Of a stretch of DNA of 28,407 nt, positions 1 to 6,841 are shown piece by piece. The position numbers and the translations under genes were made by a program. Position 1 is the first letter of the stretch. Every line of letters starts with the position of its first letter. The stretch is from CAMCYM01 sp041191165. Its GTDB lineage: Bacteria > Bacteroidota > Bacteroidia > Flavobacteriales_D > Sanyastnellaceae. The stretch spans positions 1-28,407 of the forward strand of contig JBEEPJ010000004.1 in the NCBI GenBank assembly GCA_041191165.1. The letters are read 5' to 3'. A model generated the notes under the pieces. That model saw nothing but the letters and a program-made list of their open reading frames with translations. It had not been told where the DNA came from and did no database searches.

Positions 1-166
1 GGCCGTAGAAGATGGTCTGGTTGAAGTCGCGCAGCCCGGGATCCACCACGACCTCCTCCAGGGCGCGGCTGATCGCGTCGATGAAGTACGGTTCCTCTCC
101 GTGCAGGAGGTAGACGGGGGAGAATTGGCCGGCGCGGATTTCCCGCAGAATCTGACGGTGCGGCAT
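1..166 (-). CDS. holA: DNA polymerase III subunit delta, N-terminal fragment (cut by window edge)
   Basis: Only the first 55 codons are present; the gene continues off the left edge. The translation from the ATG at 166 begins MPHRQILREI and contains VYLLHGEEPYFID and, further on, RDFNQTIFYG. These are the hallmarks of the Bacteroidota delta subunit, which opens and loads the sliding clamp at the replication fork. The start is supported by a -7 promoter element (TATCTTCG, 173-180 on the minus strand) lying 6 nt upstream of the ATG. The gene diverges from the HsdR_N-type gene at 202. Family assignment rests on these short motifs only, since the AAA+ and C-terminal domains are not in the window. 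Confidence 0.88.
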   Translation of the reverse strand, partial: MPHRQILREIRAGQFSPVYLLHGEEPYFIDAISRALEEVVVDPGLRDFNQTIFYG

Positions 167-172
167 GGAAGG

Positions 173-180
173 CGAAGATA
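173..180 (-). promoter_or_regulatory. -7 promoter element of holA
   Basis: The minus strand reads TATCTTCG, one base from the Bacteroidota consensus TAnnTTTG, and ends 6 nt before the holA ATG. No clear -33 TTTG is visible. The spacing predicts a transcript starting at or next to the start codon. Confidence 0.6.
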
Positions 181-185
181 GCCGC

Positions 186-193
186 TAACTTCG
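186..193 (+). promoter_or_regulatory. -7 promoter element of the HsdR_N-type gene
   Basis: TAACTTCG matches TAnnTTTG at all but one position and ends 8 nt before the ATG at 202. It lies back to back with the holA element, so the 35-bp gap between the two genes carries two divergent promoters. Confidence 0.55.
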
Positions 194-201
194 CAGGGCG
201 C

Positions 202-678
202 ATGGACGATTCCGCCCAAAAATCCGCTGCCGGGTCCTTCCCGCCCCTCAATCTGCCCCCGGCCCCCCTGGTCCGCCGGGGCGAGGAGGTCCTGTGCTGG
301 GCCCGGCGCCGCTACGTTCGGCTCGAGCCCGAGGAGTGGGTGCGGCAGCACTGGCTCGCGTACCTGGGCGCGCTCGGCTACCCGCGCGGGGGCATGTCCG
401 TCGAGCACGTGCTGTCCCTCCACGGGCAGAGCTTGCGGGCGGACCTCGTGTGCCACGACCGGCAGGGGCGGCCCCGGCTGCTGGCGGAATTCAAGGCGCC
501 CGATGTCCGTTTGAATCAAGCGGTCGTAGACCAAACCCTGACCTACAACCTCACCCTCCGCGCCCCCATCGTATTGATTTCCAATGGAATTCAACACCAC
601 GCCTATTCGGTTCCCGCCGAAGATCCCAGCGGGGGCATGGCGACCGTGCTGGCGGGAATTCCGGCCTTTGTCGAATGA
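202..678 (+). CDS. Stand-alone HsdR N-terminal-domain protein (PD-(D/E)xK fold)
   Basis: This 158-residue protein looks like the isolated nuclease domain found at the N terminus of type I restriction R subunits (HSDR_N_2 type). The PD-(D/E)xK signature is visible as D81 (RADLV), E96 and K98 (AEFKAP), followed by Q111 and Y115 (QTLTY), a QxxxY motif of RecB-like nucleases. There is no helicase domain, and no hsdM or hsdS neighbour is in the window, so it is unlikely to be a working restriction system by itself. From general knowledge, Bacteroidota genomes often carry this small gene next to holA. The first 25 residues are proline-rich and probably disordered. The start is the first ATG after the TAACTTCG element. 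Substrate and role are unknown; a DNA-repair or replication-linked nuclease is a guess. Confidence 0.8.
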   Translation: MDDSAQKSAAGSFPPLNLPPAPLVRRGEEVLCWARRRYVRLEPEEWVRQHWLAYLGALGYPRGGMSVEHVLSLHGQSLRADLVCHDRQGRPRLLAEFKAPDVRLNQAVVDQTLTYNLTLRAPIVLISNGIQHHAYSVPAEDPSGGMATVLAGIPAFVE

Positions 679-704
679 CGGCACGGCCTTGTCGGGGAAA
701 GTGG

Positions 705-712
705 TATTTTTG
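705..712 (+). promoter_or_regulatory. -7 promoter element of the DUF5606 gene
   Basis: TATTTTTG fits TAnnTTTG exactly and ends 18 nt before the ATG at 731. It lies 26 bp past the stop of the HsdR_N-type gene. No -33 box at the usual spacing was found. Confidence 0.55.
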
Positions 713-730
713 GACTCCAATTTGGCCTAC

Positions 731-1357
731 ATGATCATCCAGGAAATTATCGCCATCGCCGGCAAACCGGGACTGTACCGCGTCATCAACAACGGTAGGA
801 GCAACCTCATCGTCGAGTCCCTCGGGGACGGCAAAAAGATGGGCATCCCCGCCACCAGCCGGGTGAGCAGCCTCGGAGACATCACCATGTACACCACGGG
901 AGAGGACATTCTCCTGCGGGACGTGCTCAACCGGATGCACACGCATACCGGCGGCGCGCAGGGGGTGAGCCACAAGGCGGAACCGGGCGAGATCCGGGCG
1001 TTCATCGACGCCATCGTGCCGGAACTGGACCACGAGCGGGTGTACAACTCGGACCTGAAGAAGCTGGTGCAGTGGTACAACGCCCTGGCGGAGTATCCCG
1101 GGGCTTTCCCGCTGGAATCCCGGCAAGACGAGGGGGCCGAAGAGGAAGCGACCGCGGCCAAGGAAGGTGCTGCGTCGGCGGAGGGCGAATCGGTTGAGGG
1201 TACTGCTGCGAGCGCTGCACCGGCGCCCAAGGCGAAGTCCGCCGCGGCCAAGGCAAAGCCCGCCGCAGCTGCAGCCAAGGCGAAGTCGGCTCCCAAGTCC
1301 GCCTCCAAGTCCGCCGCCCCCCGCAAGACCACTTCCACCCCCCGCAAAGCGGGCTAA
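731..1357 (+). CDS. DUF5606 domain protein with lysine/alanine-rich, histone-H1-like tail
   Basis: The first about 130 residues match the Bacteroidota DUF5606 family: an opening of the EIIAIAGKPGLYRVI type, then VSSLGDITMYTTGE, and later ERVYNSDLKKLVQWYNAL. The function of that domain is not established. From about residue 140 the protein becomes low complexity: first acidic (Glu/Ala), then from about residue 160 a Lys/Ala/Ser/Pro tail with repeated AKSA, AKPA and PKSA units ending in PRKAG, similar to bacterial histone-H1-like proteins. This suggests, by inference, nucleic-acid binding through the tail. The reading frame stays open upstream to 584, but the ATG at 731 is chosen because the family starts at that point and a promoter lies between 584 and 731. 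The gene is about 208 residues long and precedes hbd by 10 bp. Confidence 0.8.
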   Translation: MIIQEIIAIAGKPGLYRVINNGRSNLIVESLGDGKKMGIPATSRVSSLGDITMYTTGEDILLRDVLNRMHTHTGGAQGVSHKAEPGEIRAFIDAIVPELDHERVYNSDLKKLVQWYNALAEYPGAFPLESRQDEGAEEEATAAKEGAASAEGESVEGTAASAAPAPKAKSAAAKAKPAAAAAKAKSAPKSASKSAAPRKTTSTPRKAG

Positions 1358-1367
1358 CCCCTCCCCC

Positions 1368-2255
1368 ATGCAACGCGTCTCTGTCATCGGTGCCGGCACC
1401 ATGGGCAACGGCATCGCCCATGTGTTTGCCCAAATCGGCTGTCCGGTCACCCTCATCGATGTCTCCCAGCCGGCCCTGGACCGCGCCTTGGGCACCATCG
1501 CCAAGAACTTGGACCGGATGGTCACCAAAGGCACGTTGTCCGCAGAAGACAAGGACGCCACCCTCAGCCGCATCACGACCTCGACTGCCATCGCCTCCGG
1601 TGTGAGCGAGGCCGATCTCGTGGTGGAGGCCGCCACCGAGCGCCTCGACCTCAAGCTGGACATCTTCCGCCAAATCGACGCAGCCGCGCCGGCCCATTGC
1701 ATCTTGGCCTCCAACACCTCATCCATCTCCATCACGACCATCGCCGCGGCCACCCATCGGCCCGAGCAGGTCATCGGCATGCACTTCATGAACCCGGTAC
1801 CCGTGATGAAGCTCGTCGAGGTCATCCGCGGTTACAGCACTTCGGACGCCGTTTGCGCCCAGGTGATGACCTGGAGCGAAGCGCTGGGCAAAATCCCCGT
1901 GGAAGTCAACGACTATCCCGGCTTCGTGGCGAACCGCATCCTGATGCCCATGATCAACGAAGCCATCATCACGCTGCACGAAGGCGTAGCGGGTGTGGCC
2001 CAGATCGACGCGGTGATGCGCTTGGGCATGGCCCACCCCATGGGCCCGTTGCAGCTGGCGGATTTCATCGGATTGGACGTGTGCCTGAGCATCCTGCGGG
2101 TGCTGCACGAAGGCCTGGGGCAACCCAAGTACGCCCCTTGTCCCCTGCTGGTGAACATGGTCACGGCAGGCAAGTTGGGAGCGAAGTCCGGGGAGGGTTT
2201 CTACCTGCACACACCGGGCTCCAAGGAGCTGGTGGTCGCCCCTCGGTTCGCCTGA
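1368..2255 (+). CDS. hbd: 3-hydroxybutyryl-CoA dehydrogenase
   Basis: This 295-residue protein interconverts 3-hydroxybutyryl-CoA and acetoacetyl-CoA with NAD(P) in the cytoplasm, within fatty-acid or butyrate/PHB-type metabolism. The Rossmann motif GAGTMGNGIA sits at residues 8-17. SNTSS (115-119) and the catalytic dyad H139 (GMHFMNP) and E151 (MKLVEV) have the 12-residue spacing of the HAD family. The C-terminal half carries NDYPGFVANRI and the GPLQLADFIGLD dimerisation and substrate region. Length is typical for the single-function enzyme rather than the large FadB fusion. It follows the DUF5606 gene by 10 bp and probably shares its transcript. The bases just before the ATG are C-rich, with no Shine-Dalgarno sequence. 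It could equally be labelled PaaH or FadB2; the precise substrate is not decided by sequence. Confidence 0.93.
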   Translation: MQRVSVIGAGTMGNGIAHVFAQIGCPVTLIDVSQPALDRALGTIAKNLDRMVTKGTLSAEDKDATLSRITTSTAIASGVSEADLVVEAATERLDLKLDIFRQIDAAAPAHCILASNTSSISITTIAAATHRPEQVIGMHFMNPVPVMKLVEVIRGYSTSDAVCAQVMTWSEALGKIPVEVNDYPGFVANRILMPMINEAIITLHEGVAGVAQIDAVMRLGMAHPMGPLQLADFIGLDVCLSILRVLHEGLGQPKYAPCPLLVNMVTAGKLGAKSGEGFYLHTPGSKELVVAPRFA

Positions 2256-2335
2256 GCCCTGAAGGTTCGGCGGGGCGGTGTTGGGGTGATTTGTACTTAA
2301 TTTGGCCTGCAAACTGCTGAACCCTCCCCCCGACT

Positions 2336-4117
2336 ATGCCCATGCAAGCCCCTACCCGACTGTTTGATTTCCCGCGCTATCAGCTGGAAAACAAGCCCTT
2401 GGCTCTGATGATGACCAGCCCCAACGGCGGTCAACGGCTCTCATTCTCGACGGAGCAGTTCGTCACTGAAATGGACCGCGTCTCCCGCGGACTCATTGCG
2501 CTGGGCATGCAGCCCGGCGACCGGGTGGCCCTGATTTCGCACAACAACCGGTGCGAGTGGAACCTCATGGACCACGGCATTCTCCAGGCCGGGGGCATCG
2601 ACGTTCCGCTGTACCCCACCATGACGGAGCAGGATTACTTGTATATCCTCAACCACAGCGAGAGCAAATGGTGCTTCGTGTCCAACCGCGACCTGTACGA
2701 GAAGGTGAAGCGCATCCAGGACCAGGTGCCGAGCCTGCAGGGGGTCTACACCTTCGAGCAGGTCAGCGGCGCCCCCCACTGGAGCGAGGTGCTTGCGCTC
2801 GGCACGCCCGACTTGGACGCGGAAGTGCGCGCCCGCGCTGCGGCGGTGGCCCCGGAGCAGATGGCTACCATCATCTACACCTCGGGCACGACGGGCCTCC
2901 CCAAGGGCGTCATGCTGAGCCACCGAAACATCGCCATGAACGTGGCGGTGAGCATCTCCCGCCTGCCCCACGTGGACCCCAACAGCGAATACCGGGTGCT
3001 GAGCTTCTTGCCGGTTTGCCACATCTTCGAGCGGATGCTCCACTACTTGTATATGTATGTGGGAGCCCAAATCCATTTCGCCGAAAGCATGGAGACCATC
3101 AAGGAAGACCTCTTCGCCACCCAGCCCGCCATGTTCACTGCGGTGCCGCGGTTGCTCGAGAAGTTCTACGACGGCATCGTGGCGAAAGGGAAGTCCGCGG
3201 GTGGGGTGAAAGCCGCCATCTTCGGCTGGGCCGTGGGCGTGGCCTTGCGCTGGGAGCCGGACGGCAAGAACGGCGGATGGTACAACTTCCAACTCAAGCT
3301 GGCCCGCAAGCTGGTTTTCTCCAAGGTGAAGACGGCGCTGGGGCTCGATCATATCCAAGCGGTGGCGTGTGGGTCGGCGGCTTTGCAACCGCGTTTGGCC
3401 CGCTTCTTCAATGCCGCAGATATCCCGGTCTTCGAAGGATATGGGCTCACGGAGACGTCGCCCGTGGTGAGTGTGAACACGCTCAACGCCCCGGGGATGT
3501 TGCGCATCGGGGCCGTGGGCAAGCTGGTGGACGGTGTCGAGGTGCGGTTTGCCGAGGATGGTGAGATTGCCGTGCGCGGCCACAACGTCATGATGGGGTA
3601 TTACAAGGACCCCGAGAATACCGCCGCCGTGCTCAAGGACGGTTGGTTTGTGACGGGCGACATCGGGGTGATGGAGGATGGATTCCTGCGCATCACAGAC
3701 CGCAAGAAGGAAATGTTCAAGACGTCGGGCGGCAAGTACGTGGCGCCGCAGTTGCTCGAGAACGCGCTCAAGGCCTCGCTTTTCATCGAGCAGGTGATGG
3801 TCGTCGGGGATGGCCAGCGCCACCCCGCCGCACTGGTCGTTCCCGATGCCGCGGCCATCGAGAACTGGTGCAAGTTGCACGAGCATCCCTTCCCGGGGAT
3901 GGCGGGCATCGCCGGGGACGCGCGCATCCGCACCCGCATCGAGGAGGACGTCGTGCGCCTCATGGAGCCATTCGCCCAGTGGGAGCGGGTGAAGGTCATC
4001 CGCATCCTCCCCGAGCCGTTTTCCATCGAGAAGGGGGAGTTGACGCCCACCCTGAAGCTCAAGCGCAAACCCATCGCGGAGCGTTACGCCGCTGAAATCG
4101 CCGCCATTTACGCGTGA
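2336..4117 (+). CDS. fadD: Long-chain acyl-CoA synthetase (AMP-forming)
   Basis: This 593-residue adenylate-forming enzyme activates a fatty acid to acyl-CoA using ATP and CoA. The P-loop motif YTSGTTGLPKG lies at residues 181-191, followed by MLSHRN. FEGYGLTETSP is the adenine-binding A5 motif. GWFVTGDIG and ITDRKKEMFKTSGGK are the hinge and A8 motifs, and the C-terminal TPTLKLKRK holds the catalytic lysine region. The long insertion between the P-loop and A5 and the overall size fit the long-chain (FACL/FadD15) branch. An 80-bp gap separates it from hbd, but it probably belongs to the same lipid-oriented transcription unit. No signal peptide is seen. The ATG at 2336 follows a C-rich tract, not an SD; a second ATG lies two codons later. 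Confidence 0.93.
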   Translation: MPMQAPTRLFDFPRYQLENKPLALMMTSPNGGQRLSFSTEQFVTEMDRVSRGLIALGMQPGDRVALISHNNRCEWNLMDHGILQAGGIDVPLYPTMTEQDYLYILNHSESKWCFVSNRDLYEKVKRIQDQVPSLQGVYTFEQVSGAPHWSEVLALGTPDLDAEVRARAAAVAPEQMATIIYTSGTTGLPKGVMLSHRNIAMNVAVSISRLPHVDPNSEYRVLSFLPVCHIFERMLHYLYMYVGAQIHFAESMETIKEDLFATQPAMFTAVPRLLEKFYDGIVAKGKSAGGVKAAIFGWAVGVALRWEPDGKNGGWYNFQLKLARKLVFSKVKTALGLDHIQAVACGSAALQPRLARFFNAADIPVFEGYGLTETSPVVSVNTLNAPGMLRIGAVGKLVDGVEVRFAEDGEIAVRGHNVMMGYYKDPENTAAVLKDGWFVTGDIGVMEDGFLRITDRKKEMFKTSGGKYVAPQLLENALKASLFIEQVMVVGDGQRHPAALVVPDAAAIENWCKLHEHPFPGMAGIAGDARIRTRIEEDVVRLMEPFAQWERVKVIRILPEPFSIEKGELTPTLKLKRKPIAERYAAEIAAIYA

Positions 4118-4137
4118 TCAAAGGGAACGGAGACCCC

Positions 4138-4740
4138 ATGTGGGGTGTCGATTTTTCCGACGGGCCCGCTTGGGATTGGGCGTTGTTTCGCTGGCTCAAC
4201 CGGCCCTGGCCTGGGGGCGATGTGGCGATGTGGTGGACCAGCCATTCCTTGACTTGGGTTCCGCTGTACTTGTTGTTGCTGGGGATGTTGCGCGTGCGAT
4301 TGGGAAGTTGGGCGCGCTGGGGGTGGGCAGTGGCGGGCATCACCCTCTGTCTGGCAGGCACGGATATGCTGTCTGCCCGACTGGCCAAGCCCACATTTGA
4401 AAGACTGCGTCCGTCCCACACGCCCGCGCTGCAGGACGACCTGCACTTGGTGACCCCGCCGGGGGCAGCGGAGCCCTACCGTGGCGGATCGTACGGCTTC
4501 GTATCGTCCCACGCCGCCAACCACATGGGCATCGCCGTGTTTGTTGGGGGGTTGTTGGGCGGCGGGGTTTGGCTGTGGGGACTGGTCGTCTGGGCGGTGG
4601 TCATCGGTTACAGCCGGGTGTACCTCGGGGTGCATTTTCCCTTCGATGTGCTGGGGGGATTCTTGTTGGGGGCGGGATGGGGCGGGGGGGTGACTTGGGT
4701 TTGGCGGAGGTTTCACGTTGAGCAGCGCGCGGGACGATGA
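4138..4740 (+). CDS. PAP2-family phosphatase, membrane protein
   Basis: This is a 200-residue, multi-pass membrane protein. All three PAP2 signature blocks are present: KPTFERLRP (K84, R91, P92), FVSSHA (H125; the SSHA form replaces PSGH, as is common in Bacteroidota), and SRVYLGVHFPFD (R160, H166, D170). Members remove phosphate from lipid phosphates such as undecaprenyl pyrophosphate or phosphatidate, usually at the outer face of the inner membrane; the substrate here is unknown. A GTG at 4114 overlaps the fadD stop (GTGA) and would add eight residues. I prefer the ATG at 4138 because the added residues are not membrane-like and families usually start close to this point, but both are possible. 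The stop overlaps the crcB start (ATGA). Confidence 0.88.
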   Translation: MWGVDFSDGPAWDWALFRWLNRPWPGGDVAMWWTSHSLTWVPLYLLLLGMLRVRLGSWARWGWAVAGITLCLAGTDMLSARLAKPTFERLRPSHTPALQDDLHLVTPPGAAEPYRGGSYGFVSSHAANHMGIAVFVGGLLGGGVWLWGLVVWAVVIGYSRVYLGVHFPFDVLGGFLLGAGWGGGVTWVWRRFHVEQRAGR

Positions 4741-5132
4741 TGGCTTATCTGGCCGTGTTTGTCGGCGGCGGATTGGGAAGTGTGGCCCGGTATGCCTGGG
4801 GTCGGGTGCTGACGGCGACCTGGACTGGACCGGTCGGGCTGGCCGGGCCTGCAGCCACGGCAGCCGTCAACCTCGCGGCCACGGCGCTGCTCGTCTTCCT
4901 GCTCACGCGGGGGGAAGGCCCAGCTGCGGAATCGCGTTGGACAGCGCATGCCTGGCTGCTGGCCACCACGGGATTTTGCGGCGGGTTCTCAACCTTCTCC
5001 ACCTTCGCGGCCGATACCGTCAAACTGTACACCACCGGCCATCCGCAGTGGGCATTAGCGAACGTGGCCATCAATGTTTTCGGGTGCCTCGCGGTGGCAT
5101 TGTGGGGAATGGGTTGGAAATTGGGGTCTTGA
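4737..5132 (+). CDS. crcB: CrcB/FluC fluoride exporter
   Basis: This 131-residue protein has four hydrophobic segments. It shows the family motifs GGGLGSVARY (residues 10-19) and GFCGGFSTFSTF (79-90), the phenylalanine- and serine/threonine-lined fluoride pathway. FluC works as a dual-topology dimer that lets fluoride leak out of the cell. N45 of the conserved VN motif is present, but the glycine that normally follows three residues later is alanine here (NLAA). The start overlaps the PAP2 stop by ATGA, and the stop lies 2 bp before the phosphatase gene, so it is translated from an operon mRNA. There is no room for a fluoride riboswitch directly upstream. Confidence 0.9.
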   Translation: MMAYLAVFVGGGLGSVARYAWGRVLTATWTGPVGLAGPAATAAVNLAATALLVFLLTRGEGPAAESRWTAHAWLLATTGFCGGFSTFSTFAADTVKLYTTGHPQWALANVAINVFGCLAVALWGMGWKLGS

Positions 5133-5134
5133 AA

Positions 5135-6841
5135 ATGGAAAACATGAAGCGATTTGGAACGCGGGGGCGGATGGGCGCACTGCCGCTCGGGCTGGGCGGC
5201 TTGTTGGGCCTCATGAGCTGGGGCTGTGCGTGGGGCCAGCCGGCGGGGTCTGCCCGGCCTGAGGCAGATGCGCGGCCCAAGTTGGTGGTGGGCATTACGG
5301 TAGACCAAATGCGCCCCGACTACCTCTCCCGTTACTGGGCGGATTTCGAGGACGGCGGCTTCAAGCGGCTCTATTCCGGCGGCTTCGTGTGCGCCGATCA
5401 CCACTTCGGCTATGCCCCCACTTTCACCGGCCCGGGGCACGCGTCCATCTACACGGGCACCACGCCGGCCTTCCACGGCATCCTGGCAAATGACTGGTAC
5501 GACCGGCGCTCCCGCAGCTCCGTGTACTGCGCCGAGGATACCGCGGTGCGCGGCGTGGGCACCCGCTATCCGGACGATAAGGATGGGCGGATGTCGCCCC
5601 ACCGGATGCTGGCCAGCACGTTGGGGGATGAACTGAAATTGGCCTCCAACAACAGAAGTCGCGTCATCGGCATCAGCATGAAAGACCGGGGCGCCATTCT
5701 GCCGGCTGGTCACGCCGCCGACGCAGCGTACTGGTTCCGAGGCAAGGACGAAGGCGTGTTCATCACCAGCTCGTACTACATGGACGCCCTGCCCGACTGG
5801 GCCGCGAACTGGAACCGCAAATCCCCGGCGGACAAGCTCCTCAAGGCGGGTTGGGAGTTGCTCCTTCCCGCTTCCCGCTACGACGAGAGCTATCCCGACA
5901 ACAACCCGTACGAGGGCCCCTTCAAGGGCTCCCCCTCCCCTACCTTCCCCTACGACCTCAAGGCCCTCGCCCAAGCGAACGGCGGCTACGACATCCTGAA
6001 GGCGACCCCGGCCGGCAACGTCCTGATGGTGGACTTCGCCCTCGCTGCGCTCGAAGGCGAGCAATTGGGGCGGGATGCGTTCACGGACCTGCTGGCCATC
6101 AGTTTTTCGAGCCCGGATTATGTGGGGCATCAGTTTGGCCTGCATGCGATGGAGACGCAAGACGCTTACCTGCGGCTCGACCGGGAGCTCGCGCGGCTCT
6201 TCGAAGCGCTGGACCGGGAAGTGGGCGAGGGCCAGTGGCTGGCTTGGCTTTCGGCGGATCATGCGGGCGCGCCCGTTCCCTCGCTGGTGGAGGCGCAGGG
6301 CTGGCCGGTGGGCTATTGGAAGCCGGGGAACATGGTTGACGCCGTGCGCGCCGACCTCGTGGCCCAGTGCGGCGAGGACGTGTTGTTGCGGTACAGCAAC
6401 GACCAGTTTTTCCTCGATCGGCAGCGGATACGGGAGTTGGGAAAGGATTTGGCCTACCTGCAGGACCGGGTGATGCAGCTCGCGCTGGAACAACCAGAGG
6501 TGCTGCTGGCGGTGACGGCGGGGCAGCTCACGGGGCCCGGCGCCTTCAGCGATGACATTCGTGAACGGCTGCGCATGGGGCACCACGCCTACGGCTCCGG
6601 CGATGTGGTCGTCGTGACGCGGCCGGGGTGGATGCAATACGGGCGCACCGGCACCACGCATGGCTCCCCGTTCCCGTACGATACGCACGCGCCGCTGATT
6701 TTTTACGGCTGGGGGGTGCCGCAGGGCATCACGTACGAGCGGACCCACATCCGGGACATCGCGCCCACCGTGGCCGCATTGATTCACAGCCCATTGCCCA
6801 ACGCCTGCACCGGCCGGGTCATCACACCGCTGTTCGAATGA
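5135..6841 (+). CDS. pafA: Secreted PafA-type alkaline phosphatase
   Basis: This 568-residue protein belongs to the alkaline-phosphatase superfamily of type-I phosphodiesterase/PafA enzymes, which hydrolyse phosphomonoesters in the periplasm. A signal peptide is clear: basic start, then a Gly/Leu-rich core and CAWGQ at residues 31-35. Counting from 5135, metal and catalytic residues match PafA: D57 (VDQMRPDY), T98 as nucleophile (PTFTGPGH), N119 (ANDWYDR), K183 and R185 (MKDRG), then SPDYVGHQFG, LSADHAG and the late histidine in GTTHGSPFPYDTHAP. The set is complete, so the enzyme is probably active. The start could also be the ATG at 5144 (MKRFG). It begins 2 bp after crcB, and its stop overlaps the next start by ATGA. 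Confidence 0.92.
   Translation: MENMKRFGTRGRMGALPLGLGGLLGLMSWGCAWGQPAGSARPEADARPKLVVGITVDQMRPDYLSRYWADFEDGGFKRLYSGGFVCADHHFGYAPTFTGPGHASIYTGTTPAFHGILANDWYDRRSRSSVYCAEDTAVRGVGTRYPDDKDGRMSPHRMLASTLGDELKLASNNRSRVIGISMKDRGAILPAGHAADAAYWFRGKDEGVFITSSYYMDALPDWAANWNRKSPADKLLKAGWELLLPASRYDESYPDNNPYEGPFKGSPSPTFPYDLKALAQANGGYDILKATPAGNVLMVDFALAALEGEQLGRDAFTDLLAISFSSPDYVGHQFGLHAMETQDAYLRLDRELARLFEALDREVGEGQWLAWLSADHAGAPVPSLVEAQGWPVGYWKPGNMVDAVRADLVAQCGEDVLLRYSNDQFFLDRQRIRELGKDLAYLQDRVMQLALEQPEVLLAVTAGQLTGPGAFSDDIRERLRMGHHAYGSGDVVVVTRPGWMQYGRTGTTHGSPFPYDTHAPLIFYGWGVPQGITYERTHIRDIAPTVAALIHSPLPNACTGRVITPLFE

Noticed and set aside
4118..4740. Fluoride riboswitch in front of crcB
   Set aside because: crcB overlaps the upstream gene, and I saw no riboswitch-like fold in the short region around the fadD-PAP2 junction.
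4745..6787. 680-codon minus-strand frame opposite crcB and pafA
   Set aside because: It is antisense to genes with complete catalytic motifs; the translation is low complexity without recognisable domains.
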